NCBI GenBank assembly: GCA_947247005.1
Contig: OX365944.1
Span: forward strand, 59,006,096 to 59,070,095
Reading direction: 5' to 3'
DNA length: 64,000 bases
Source: Spisula solida
Taxonomy: Eukaryota > Mollusca > Bivalvia > Venerida > Mactridae
Shown here: positions 35,201-45,839 of the stretch, one piece after another
How positions within the stretch are numbered: the stretch's first letter is position 1
How the letters are laid out: every line of letters begins with the position of its first letter
Translations under genes and position numbers: made by a program
The notes under the pieces: model-generated
Database searches by the model: none
The model's input: only the letters and a program-made list of their open reading frames with translations
What the model was told of the DNA's origin: nothing

Positions 35201-37098
35201 GCTATTCCATTATAGACTTATATAATACTTCAACAAGTCTGTGTAATGGGGAAATTATGCCATCTTTGTGAATAAACATTAAATGCATTCATGTAAACAA
35301 TGCAGAATGGGAAAGTTCTTTCATATTTTTTTAATTATTTCTGGCAACTACTTGGCTTTGCACAAAGATGTTTTGCTTAGTTGAACATCATGCGCTGTTG
35401 GCTAAACTTACTATTTTAGTTAAGTAAATATTTAGCAATTGTATACCATCTCAAATGTGTTTGTATTCTATCAGTATGACATTAGAAGATCTTAAAAGCT
35501 TCTAGCATTGTTAGGAAGGTGATTATAACACAGTTGTTTTATTGATATATCTGTTACCTGTTACCTAAACTGTTCTTGGACCATTATTGTTGCTCATCTG
35601 TTAATAGTGTTTATACAGTTTAGTTGGTTAGTTGTGTATTTTTATTTGGAATTGAATTGAAGTGTTTCTTTTTACTTTTAGGGGAATGGGGTCCTTGCTC
35701 ATAGGAGGGGGGAAATTAACGCGGGGAACTGAAAAGGGAAATTTCTCACAGTTTACTTAATTTCTGTTAAAAAGGAATGAAGCAAGACTCAAGGGTGGAA
35801 ATTTAGAAAACTTTTGGGAAAAATGTATTCTCTGCAGAGAGGGGAAAGGGGCCTAATATCTTCATACATTTTAGCGGGGAAAAACCACTGAACAGTAATC
35901 ATTGAATTACATCATAGTTGACAATATCATAGGTTATGTATCGCTGCAAATGTTTTCATATAAAAAATGGTGTTACTTAGTTTGGAAATTTGGAAATGCT
36001 TATAACTGATCTTACATCTTGTAGGAATTTTTACTTCATGACAATTAATGTAAAGAGAAAAAACATTTTTCTTTGTGTTTAATGCTGGTATGAAGCCATA
36101 TTGACTTGCAAAGTAATGCTTAATTTGATGACATGCCAACTTGTCTAGAAATACTTGGAAACTTGGTGCTAAATATGTTGAAATGCTAAGTGACGCTTTA
36201 TTATCATTGACATGCTATGCAGTGCTTGAATTCTTCACATGAAAAGTAATGCTAAATTTGTTTACATGCTAATTAATGCTAAATTGGTTGGCATGCAAAC
36301 TGATGCTCAATTTGATAATTGGCAAACTGATGCTAAATTTGATGATGTGCAAAAATGCTTGTATAATGAACTTGTGAACTTATGCTTAATTGTTGAAATG
36401 CATATTGATGCTTACCTGATAGCTTCTCATTAGTGTCATGGTTTATGATAATTTATCACATGTTTGACGTCGCGGTAGCGTAATAAAGCCATTATTTATT
36501 TTTGATAATACACTAGTGTAATAAAGCTATCACGCGACGTCATTCAAATGATAGGCGACGTCGTCAAAGTTGCGCGTTTATTAAAGTGAAAAATAAGTAG
36601 CTTTTTATGTTTCGGCCAGAAAAGGCTAACATGTGATTAAAAGAACATTACAATTGTGACTTTCCACATTGAATTTATTAAACTCGATGAAAAAAATCGA
36701 TAAAATGCTCGGCAGAGCCTCGCAGTTTATTATTTTAATCAACTCGTTTTCAATATGGAAAGACACTCATGTAATATCCTCTATATTCAGAATTATTCAG
36801 ATTTGTAATTAATTTTTGAACAGATGCATTTGCTATAAAACCATTTAGCAAGTTTATCTATAAGTTTATGATTGATGACTGTAAATGTGATTGGATTCAT
36901 TTTATGAAGATACTATTTAGAATTGTTGTTTTATTGAATATCATGTTTCAAACAGGTTGTATATCATGGTACACATAATGTTTAACCTTCATATGAACTA
37001 TGTTGAGATTCTGATATTTATAATTCTCTACGATGTTTAGACATCAGGATCAGATCTTAAAGTCAGTGCTAACTAAGGCATCAGCTGGCCGTGTATGA
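29254..37098 (+). CDS. CFAP96: CFAP96 (C4orf47 homologue), cilia- and flagella-associated protein
   Basis: Homologue of vertebrate CFAP96/C4orf47, a protein linked to cilia, flagella and centrosomes; its molecular role is not well defined. Exons: 29254-29353, 30206-30425, 30980-31117, then either 31690-31765 or 33140-33215, then 33771-33956, 34520-34699 and 37048-37098 (TGA 37096-37098). This gives 316 residues, close to the roughly 310 of the human protein. Conserved blocks seen: DMDRVGLFQEMGY, KQMLPGGSK, LQAGYF, AQKNIGKAFLPSSGDKK, GLGNHYGTLSGP, GKRGTGFG, TIGKYP, FKLNMHPRAYFD.NPY, FKPSSPGKKPGG and GTFENYPTHSVDPY. The start ATG opens the conserved N-terminus. The homology call is firm; the last exon is the least certain part. 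Confidence 0.92.
30655..30821. mobile_element. TA-flanked MITE with CAGTACAACC ends, CFAP96 intron
   Basis: The left end CAGTACAACCCCTCCAGAGC and the right end, reverse complement CAGTACAACCTCTGTAGAGC, are close inverted copies. Each is flanked by TA, 167 bp in all. The interior repeats GTAGAG.AACAACCTCT. It is a pogo-type non-autonomous element. Confidence 0.85.
31690..31765 (+). CDS. CFAP96: CFAP96 alternative exon 4a (76 nt)
   Basis: Acceptor TTTCAG before 31690, donor GTTGGT after 31765. Read after the GG of the previous exon it gives GYVAVTIGKYPNYQGDPFD, then VHKEINR. It occupies the place of the TIGK segment of vertebrate CFAP96. The 76-nt length and phase are identical to those of 33140-33215. 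Confidence 0.88.
31975..32330. repeat. Interspersed repeat, copy A, between the alternative exons
   Basis: Shares an ordered series of phrases with 36510-36760: AGTAGCT.TTTTATGTTTC, GCCAGAAAA, TGTGACTTTCCACATT, GATAAAATGCT and CAGAGCC. It lies wholly in the intron between exons 4a and 4b. No terminal repeats were found. Confidence 0.7.
33140..33215 (+). CDS. CFAP96: CFAP96 alternative exon 4b (76 nt)
   Basis: Acceptor AACAG before 33140, donor GTTTGG after 33215. It reads GFVGVTIGKYPDYQGERYD, then RARELIK. Amino-acid similarity to exon 4a is high in the first 15 residues and lower after that. Including both exons would shift the frame and meet a stop within about eight codons, so each transcript can use only one. 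Confidence 0.88.
34750..35093. repeat. 36-bp tandem repeat, about 9.5 copies, CFAP96 intron
   Basis: The unit is CTGATGTGATTTCAATTGGT followed by GAATAAACGCTGTTCA, with scattered single-base changes. It starts about 50 bp after the donor of exon 34520-34699. The unit length keeps a - strand frame open through it, but nothing supports coding. Confidence 0.95.
35690..35895. repeat. Fragment of the TTGGGAAA/GGGGAAA family
   Basis: Shares GCAAGACTC.AAGG.GGAAA, TCTGC.GAGAGGG and AAAGGGGCCTA with fragments at 26270-26320 and 26585-26612. It is a partial copy in a CFAP96 intron. Confidence 0.55.
36130..36420. repeat. Degenerate tandem repeat around AATGCTAAATTTG
   Basis: The phrase (A/T)GATGCTAAATTTGATGA and its variants recur at about 30-35 bp through this intron stretch. 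Similarity between units is low; this is an old minisatellite. An open frame across it is a by-product of the repeat. Confidence 0.55.
36450..36760. repeat. Interspersed repeat, copy B, with GACGTC sites
   Basis: Second copy of the family at 31975-32330. Its first part (36468-36570) carries GACGTCGCGGTAGCG and GCGACGTCATTC, arranged as an imperfect inverted pair around AATAAAGC. Similar phrases occur at 44450-44580. Confidence 0.65.
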
Positions 37099-37194
37099 GG
37101 TGGAATGGTGAGTCTGCATTGTGTCGTAACACCATGCATGTACAGGGATGGTTGCCTTAGTAACAGCTTAGTAATCTCCTACCTCTCATATATC

Positions 37195-37497
37195 ATATGT
37201 TAACATTACATTGTATCATCATCATGGTAGTTATCCTGATACATTGTGCCGTCAGTTCAGTCAGAGAATAGTACTGTTTCCATATGGCGCTGATGGAAAT
37301 GAAAACTGATGTAACACTCTCACGGAACTCACGAACATCATGTATCCTGAATTCCGTCCAGAGCGTTACATTGGTTTCCAGTTTCGTCAGAGCCATATAA
37401 AACCAGTACAATTCTCTGACAGAACTGAAAAACAATGTATCGGGATTACAACCATGATCATTGCCTCGTCCATGTACAGTTCCCATTGTATCATATA
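37195..37497. repeat. Imperfect long hairpin downstream of the CFAP96 last exon
   Basis: The left side TGATACATTGTGCCGTCAGT, then TCAGAGAATAGTACTG and CCATATGGC, pairs with GCCATATAAAACCAGTAC, then TTCTCTGACAGAACTG and CAATGTATCGGG. Centre near 37340, arms about 100 bp. It is an imperfect palindrome, probably a decayed MITE. Confidence 0.7.
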
Positions 37498-37499
37498 GT

Positions 37500-40400
37500 C
37501 ATTGTGTCAACAAGTGGTCCTGCGCTGTCTGTGCATATGTGACCTTATAGTCATTTATTTAATGGAGCTGTTTTAGAATCCCAAAACTCGGAAATATTTG
37601 TGCATGATTTGTTTTCGTTTTATTTTACTTTTTTATACAACAATGTTCTATACTTTTATCTATAGAAATTTTGTACATACGCATGTATTTATATGAAGCA
37701 TACCTTTCAAAGAAACAACAGTGTAAACTATCATCTCAGACTCCTCAATTGGTCTTACTTGCTCTACAAAGTAGTAGAAAATTATCAAATTTCTTTTAAC
37801 TCATATTATGAGTCTCATAACAAACAAAGTTAACATTCCATTCTTCAAATACTTGCAAGCTTGTTTAAGAATCTGTGTCCAGTACTTGTTTGTGTCATCC
37901 CTGCATGTTTCCTGTTTATGTTGGCTATATTCCAGTTAGTATAATTATGCATTACCCGGTAGGAGTGCCTTAATCAGCCAAACCCTGCTTATCAACACAG
38001 ATCAAAGTCTCTTTTTGTTCTTATTAGGACGTAATAAGAAGCGGTTAATAAACTTATTCAGGAAGTGGTAACCAGCCGTGAAACACATTTCGTCCCTTTG
38101 TTGCGCCATAGGAGGATTTCTGCATCTAATGCTTAAGTTACAATGGCACTGATTATCGTCTTCTGACATTGCCTGGCTTTTAATTTTCAAGTGCTTTATC
38201 TTGAAAATCTGTCTTAAATATAAAACATCAAATCAAAAGAGACATGTCAAGTTATTCTGAATGTCCTTGGTAGCTGGACTTTTCTCAGTGATCTTACAAT
38301 CATTGCTTAAAATGGTGTACACATTTGTTGCCTATACTTGTAAGAACTATATAAATCCTTATTTGGGTATGATTTTGAACATTGAGTTGCTTTCTTACAG
38401 TTTAAATAAAGATAAGATTCATCACCTATACAAGATCGCTACCCAGTGATGGTATTCATTTTTGTTTTGTCAACTTTATTGTCTGAAGTATTTATTTGTT
38501 TAGAGTAGTTTTGGGCACTGTTGATGTTTTTGTGTGCACTGTTTTCACAGTGTGCTTAATTAACATTTGTTACTGTTTATTGTTTTGGTGTCGTGAAAAT
38601 TTAAATATACTATGTAGGCTATTCATGGTCTGTGATAAACCGGTAATATGAAATGTTATCTCCTCTTTATAACTCTCTTTAACTGAAGGAATGAATTTCT
38701 TATTTCTTAGTCTTCATTGCAATTTGGTCAGCCTGCATTCTGTCCTGCAGTTCATTTTTTCTGAGTCAATATGTCTGTCAAGCTTTTATCAAACAGCAAT
38801 GACACCCAGTCTGTTGTAATCTTTGTTCCCAAATGGTTTAGTTTGGCCTTTCTATTATACCATACAGACACATCATGCCAGCATTACTCACGAGAGTTAC
38901 CAGTAGACGTCCATCATGACCTTCTTATTTCAATATCGCTAGTATATCACATATGTGTATACCGTAAGGGTATAAGGACATTACTAGTATACAATAGTTT
39001 CCTATCACAGTTGTTAGCTCATGTTTAATATCCATCAATACATGCCATATTAATAATACATTGCATTGTCATGTCACATTGACTTCAATAGTGTTAATTT
39101 CATAAAACTGCTGCTCCTAACACAGATGCTGCTTTAATACTGCCAAAACAGTAAAAGGTGTTCGGAAACTTCGTTAACAGTACAAATTTTTCAATCTACA
39201 AGCCATATTCACTCCGATTTTAATTATAGTGGGATAAGTACAAGGTTTTTATGCCCTTGAAGCGTGGCATACTAAAGTTAAACTGTCCATCCGTCCCCAT
39301 ACATGAGAGGTTCCTTTGGTGGTTGGTGTTGAGATCTAACACATAAGAACTCTATTGAATTCAAGCCATAACCACATTAATCTGTTTCCTATGTGGTTAT
39401 TCTTTTGTTCCTAAACAATGGAAGTGTTGCCTAAGGTAGCAATCAATGGTATGGGCATCTGTCTGTTTGTCCAGGCATTGGCTTAAGTTTTTTAACTATT
39501 AATGCTATTGCAATGAAACTTGGCACGCATATTTATTATCATGGGTCAACAGTACTAGACAAGTAGTAAAACTCTAGGATGTTTCGTAAGGAGTTACGGT
39601 TCTTATAAACTTAGGCATTGTGGTCAAAGTTTTTTGACAAAGTTAATTGTATAACATAAATAGATAACAAGGCTGATGGTTTTTGTGTAACATTAAAAAC
39701 AATTGGTAATTAAACAGAATTTGTGATATAATAACAACTTGGCATATATTTATGACGTAATTGTATACTGTGGTATTTATTTCTTGTTGTATAACAGATT
39801 TTGTCCAACCTATGTACTGCATGTTTTTCAAGTAATGCTTTAAGTTTGCCTGATTGTGATGGTTGCATGTATGAAGGTTTGGCATGCGAAGCATCGTGTT
39901 GTGTGATTAATGTGTTTACATGTTTGCTACATATGACTTTTATATAACATCATTGTGATGGCATGTGGACAACATGAACCAATCAGAACACAGATCTTAA
40001 CTTTGTATCACACCTCACAGATGTATCCATAGGACGGTCTCCAACTTGAAAAATTGATGCTTTTGTTTGACAGAATTTTGACCCAGACTGCTTATTCAAA
40101 TATTTATTGCAGTGTAGCCTTACACACATGGTGAAATTAATGGTAAAAGTTTGTTATCCATTATGTGGGGTGTGATATACAGTATGGACAGTGGAGATCT
40201 GTCTGCATAAATGTTGCACTGAGATGGAATTGAAATGTCAAGGAATGTAGAAATGCATTTCAGTAAACACAAAATAACCAGGATTTAACAGGATGAATTC
40301 TATGTGTACAGTATATAAACATTAAGTTATCTAAATGAGAAGCGTGTGTAACACCCATTTTGTTTTTATCCGTATGTTGTTAATGCATTAGTGCATGCAT

Positions 40401-40837
40401 TCTTCCCGGATTCATGTATGTGCTCTCAGCATCTACACATCCGAATTCAAGGAGAATTAGTAGAATTTTTACTAATATATAAGATGGGTAAATTGCCAGA
40501 ATGTCCTAATTTGATATTCTGGAAGTTTCCATCTGTTTCTATCAACAATTCTTTTGTAATTGAAGATAAATCATGTAGAAGATTATGAAATGAAACATTG
40601 AAGAAATCTATCCTTTCTTGATGTCAGTTCTTGTGTTATTTTTTTTCTCAATGAATTTTCACTGTCTATTCAACACTCAAAGAAATTTTATGTATACATG
40701 TTTTGTGTACAGTGTTCTTAACCTGATGAAATTTGAATAAAACGAAACACGTCATTTTGAACACACATTATTATCTTCTTTTGTTGATATTATAAGTGAT
40801 GTGGTTTGTAATTCATTCTCTCTTCTTTATTTTTCAG
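37500..40837. other. CFAP96 3' region
   Basis: Contains an AATAAA at about 38403-38408 that could end a transcript using the 37048-37098 exon. Parts near 39240-39640 look like an interspersed repeat (phrases GCAATGAAACTTGGCACGCA and CTGTCCATCCGTCC). No other exon was seen. Confidence 0.45.
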
Positions 40838-40918
40838 GACCTTGAATCCAAGCAACTACAGATCAAAGACGTGTATGACCTTTTAATGATAGCAGACAAC
40901 ATGGAATATTATGTTTGA
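40838..40918 (+). CDS. Possible alternative last exon of CFAP96, or orphan terminal exon
   Basis: A good pyrimidine tract and TTTTCAG precede 40838. The frame reads DLESKQLQIKDVYDLLMIAD, then NMEYYV and TGA (40916-40918), followed by a polyadenylation-type AATAAA near 41068. It is in phase 0, so it could replace the 37048-37098 exon after the donor at 34700. I do not recognise the peptide, and it could belong to an unseen transcript. Confidence 0.45.
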   Translation, partial: DLESKQLQIKDVYDLLMIADNMEYYV

Positions 40919-43640
40919 TTATACTTTGTGCATTATACATTTTGTATGTAAAATGTCTGTCCCATTGTTGCTTGGTGAACTTGTACCATGTGACTTTCAG
41001 TATGAAAACATAAAAAATGTGGAGCGCAACATTTTACTGACATTTCTATTTTATATTTGTATGATTGAATAAAAAACATATATTTTGTCAAAAAACTATA
41101 AGTATTGTTTGTTTCTACATAATTATGCAAGTCTTGTTGCTCATGTTCAAGTATTTCACCATCAGTGCCATGTTAGTAAGAACTCCCCTCCTTTAGGATT
41201 TCAATGAAAAGCTTTACTTAAATAGATCATGTGGCAGACTAATTTAAGTCAATAAGTGAAGCTGGTAGCCCATATTAAATATTCATTTAATAAATGTGTT
41301 ATACTGATTCAGAGTGTCTTGAATGAGGCTTTAATGAATAAACATTTTGAAGAATAAGTTGTCTGTAACAGTGAGTGTATACAACTAATGTATCTTTCTA
41401 TATAGAATGAATTCTACATTGCCACTTAAGACATGCATCATAGATTAGACACCTTGTATGGAAGCACATGTACTTTGTCCAAGCATAATTAACACTGCAG
41501 TTATGTGCTGTAATAAAAGACGTTTTTCACATAAACACACATGATGAATAAATGTTCATTTTTCTATGAAGGAAGTATGTCCACCATCCCCAAGCAATGT
41601 TTCACTTCAACATTATCATGTTACTTAAAATTTCATAAACTGCTGAAAACTATTTAGTATTACAAAACATATATTTTATAAAGATATATATTGCGTGCTT
41701 GTATGCTTACTGTACTACCTACTGCTGACATATATCTTTGCTATTGTAACGAGATATTTAAAATAAATCAGCATTTTCAATATGGTATTGAAATGAGTCT
41801 TGACTGTGAAGAAAAAAACAGATTTTTACATACCATAAATGTCATGGCTCTTGTGACACTTGCTGGATTTAGTAAGCTTTAATGTGAAATTATTTTTTTC
41901 AAAGCTCGCTGAAACTGCTGATTATTAAGAAATATTCCTGTTAAATGTAATTATATATCACAAGTTACTAACTGTTTGTGTATAAATAAACTATATGTTT
42001 CAATAACTGCTGATCTGATATGATAAAAAAGCTTATTACAATGTACTATAATAGATACGGAATATAAAATGCTCTGTTGGAATGTGAGTGAATGGGAAGC
42101 ATGCGTCTGTGTGAGTTTTTTACGTCCCTGAGTAACTGTATTCTGAATCCATCCTATCTTTGTACTTGTCTGTGAGCTTACTGTTACCTACGAGTACATT
42201 TAGACGCTGAATTATCTCATACCACTAGGCTAGTGACGGATTTATCAAACAAATCCTGACTCTCTTTAGATGCACTTACAACAATTAGTTAGCTGTGTTA
42301 CTACTTACAACAAATTTTTATTTCAAGATGTTAACAAATTGTCTGAGTTAAAATTATTACAGAGATGATTAAACAAAACATCAGCTTTTCGGGTATAAAA
42401 CAAATTATAATAATAATGATAGTTTGGTAATCAGATTTGATAATATTCATTATAAGGGTTTCTACTACATTTACTTACATGCCAATTTTCTTGAAATAAA
42501 TGGTAATAAAACATTATTTATTTGAGACATACTCCATTATAAATTAAGTGAAAAATAGTGCTTAATCCTGCAATACATTTAACTCTTGTCAATTTGTTTA
42601 ATATTGAGATAGAACTCATCAGAAGCTAAGGCTGTGATCTACATTAATTTTTATTCATTTATCCATATTTTTATTTCATTTTTTTTTACTTTCGTTTTTT
42701 ATTGCACAAGAATGGTTATGTTTGAAGACGTTATATTTGTTAGCCGGGATGTGATACTGAATGCATCGTCGTCATAGACTTACAGTGTAAAGCTCATTGT
42801 TTGTACATTCCATGTGTGTTATAGTGACTATTATATCATTTCTACTATTGTTATTGATAGATTAATTGTATTTTAATTGTTAGATTGTTAATTAATGCAT
42901 ATTTTAAACTATTTATATTAAATACCTCTATACTGGTACTTCTAACAGGTACATTGTATCCTAACGTTAATGTTACCTTTCTGTCTCTGTTACTGAATAT
43001 TGAAAAATTCTTGTGGGTTTAATTTTTAAAAGTTATAAATCATATTGAATTAAGCAAATTGGAATTCACATCTTATGGATTAAAATTTTCTTAAAACTTG
43101 ATACAATTATGTTAAATATTTCACAATTTTGCAGTCCAATTGATGTAATCTGCTGAATGGGGCACTGTATCTCATGATCTTCAATCTAACACGCACACCA
43201 TTGTCTTGCTATCATTTCATGCACAAACCCTTACCAGTATCAAGAATTTACATAATTATCCATACCTCCAGGTCTTCACTTCATGTATTGGCATTGTGTG
43301 ACATTGTGTTGGTAAACCCTTCAAAAAACTTTCTCCAACATGTTTGTTTTAAAATCTATATCATTTCATATTATTTGTCACAAAATTGTATAAAAACCTT
43401 TAATTTCTAACCTCATAATATACAAATGCAGTAAAACGTAAGAACCAGTATTATTTGTGCAAAACCATTGACCAATGATGGAGAGTTGTATTTTGTTATT
43501 ACATATGTTGAGCCACTATTGTGGAGTTGCTTACTGTATGTTACACTCAACAGGTTGCATACATCAGTCACGTTTGAAATGTTGTGATTTATATTTTTAT
43601 TTAAGAGACATTAAATGGTGAAATACATTTTTATAGTTTG
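40919..43640. other. Gene-poor AT-rich spacer
   Basis: Nothing was recognised besides a possible polyadenylation signal near 41068. Short open frames lack homology, splice sites or codon signal. Confidence 0.5.
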
Positions 43641-43699
43641 TTATGTTTAATAGTACACAGAACTCTCTTCTGTTGAGCTTTGTGGAAGTCTGTATGAAG

Positions 43700-43960
43700 G
43701 TTGGGCAGCATGGTGGTTCAATGCCAGTAGATAATGCTGCTTTCTATGGATCGAGCAGTCCATGGTTCCATTCTCATCTGGGACACTCCCACAAATAAGA
43801 GATGAACTGGTTAGTAACCCAGAGTTAGTCTTGTGTGTATGCCAGGCATGTTTGAGAACCAGGGAGTCTATTCGGAAAGAGCTCAAGTATGGCGGCCAGT
43901 TTCCTTGTAGTTTACTTCTGACTCTCTTCCCTCTTAGTTGGATAGCCAATATAGCAGGTG
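43700..43960 (+). mobile_element. tRNA-derived SINE, decayed copy 2
   Basis: Keeps the order of the copy at 26618: a GGCAGCATGGTGGTTCAATG head, GAGATGAACTGGTTAGTAAC and AGGGAGTCTATTCGGAAAGA. The box B region is damaged (CCATGGTTCCATTC). Confidence 0.7.
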
Positions 43961-44251
43961 AAAAAACAAATGAATATGCACCTTCAACTGTCTCAGTTAT
44001 ACACAAACATGACTTGATAAACTGAGCGCCAGTAGGATACATGTACCATTTTAGATGACATGATTAAGTTGCTGCATCGGACAGGACCCCAGACTGCCTC
44101 TTCCTTAAGTATAATTATTACGATGTAATATTATGACAACAACCCTATCCAATACAAATGATTATGATTTACAGGTCTGCTTCAAACCACAACTACAACA
44201 TTTCGTATAATATATGTACTATGGTATTGATTTAAGAAATAATGAATACGT

Positions 44252-44388
44252 AGCTATGTTTTGTTGCGTAATAAAATATAGGCACGTGTTTGGATGCGTA
44301 GTAATTAAATCACGAGTGCACAGCACGAGTGATTTAATGTACGCATTCAAACCAGTGCCTATATTTTATAACACAACAAAGCACAGCT
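44252..44388. repeat. Palindromic repeat followed by a cluster of TGACGTCA-like sites
   Basis: Inverted arms of about 62 bp: AGCTATGTTTTGTTGCGTAA with AATATAGGCACGTG on the left pair with CAGTGCCTATATTTTATAAC and AACAAAGCACAGCT on the right. Several GACGTCA sites follow at 44453-44540. It is likely a MITE related to the repeat at 36450. Confidence 0.75.
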
Positions 44389-45049
44389 CCTATATATTAT
44401 TTTGATTCTAACATCGCCAATGCTTTACCATTTATAGCACAACAAGACAGGTTGACGTCAAACTACTTTCTTTCCTAGGAACGTTACCGTCACTGTTACG
44501 TCATTTGTCATACTATATGACGTCAAATGTGACGTCATCAATCAGCTATATTTTATCGCGGTAGTAAAATATGGTAAGCTCAATATACACAAAGAAGGCA
44601 AATCTCACGTGCTATGTTAGAATATTCAACAATGAATAGATATCAAACTTATCATGATTTTATGGACTGAGCCTCCAGGGGAGGTAATTATTCAATAAAA
44701 AATAACTTCCACTGAGATGCTTGGTGAATAGAGGCCCAGCTGTACAATATCACTTTATTCAATGAAGTGATCATTTAATTGACAAAATCTATACACTAAT
44801 ATATAAGGTCAGAATGCAACAATGACACTGTCATGAAGAATACAACATAAAAACTGCACTGTGCCCTCTCAAAAATCTCATGGACTTGTAATAAACCTTA
44901 CTGTTGTGCAAAGGGATAATGACTGGTGAAGACATAAGTACCAGGTGGTACAGGATCTGTGACAATTTTTAGGGTGGATTCAACCTGTAACTCCTATGTT
45001 ATGATATGCAGCGACAACCTACATTGATGACAGTTTTGCTCATATACAG

Positions 45050-45292
45050 GAGGAGTTTTGTTCATTGACCAACAGTTTTATTTGTTCATTAACAACTGTT
45101 TTATTCATTGACAACAGTTTTGTTTGTTGACAACAGTTTTGTTCATTGATAGATGTATTTAGGTCTTTGGGTTCATTGACAGCTATTTTCATCATTGAAT
45201 ATCGTTTTGTTTATTGACAACAGTTTTGTTCGTTGACAATCGTTTTGTTCATGGACAACAATTTTGAAGAGAGAGAGAGAGAGAGAGAGAAA
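45050..45292. repeat. TTCATTGACAACAGTTTTG repeat and (GA)n
   Basis: About ten degenerate units of the phrase TTCATTGACAACAGTTTTG at roughly 20-bp spacing to 45263, ending in a GA dinucleotide run at 45267-45291. Confidence 0.8.
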
Positions 45293-45839
45293 GCAGTCAT
45301 ATTTCCCTCCTATTGCTGAGATGCCATGTGCCATAATATCAGAGTGCTTCAAACCCAAATCAATGCAATGCCTTCAGCGCTTTGATTACAATCCCAATCA
45401 TAATCAAGGGAGACAACTGAGATGGCTTGTAAAGGGAGATCACTATGTTTGTTGTTAAAAATGGATGCGCCCTTGGAGAACATGACATATATTTCACTGA
45501 AGATGTCTAACAAATTCCGAACTGATTATTAAAGGTTAGCGATACTATAACTATTTATGAGATATATCTGCATGCTTTGGTGAAATCCTGAGTTGTTATA
45601 AATTGGTGATGAGCTTTCCGTGGGAAGGACCGGTTATTTTATTCGGTCCGTAGCAATTTCGTACCCATGAAAAAACTTCGTCCATTTCGTGCCTTAGTCC
45701 AATCCATTTGTGTATCAGGCTGAAAAAGATAGTTTCTAGCACGAGCTATTATTGTGATTTCCTGTGTGTTCATAAATCCTGTCCCTTCGGGCCTTATTCT
45801 CAAACCATGAAACCTTTCAGCAGATCCTGTTGCCTAACC

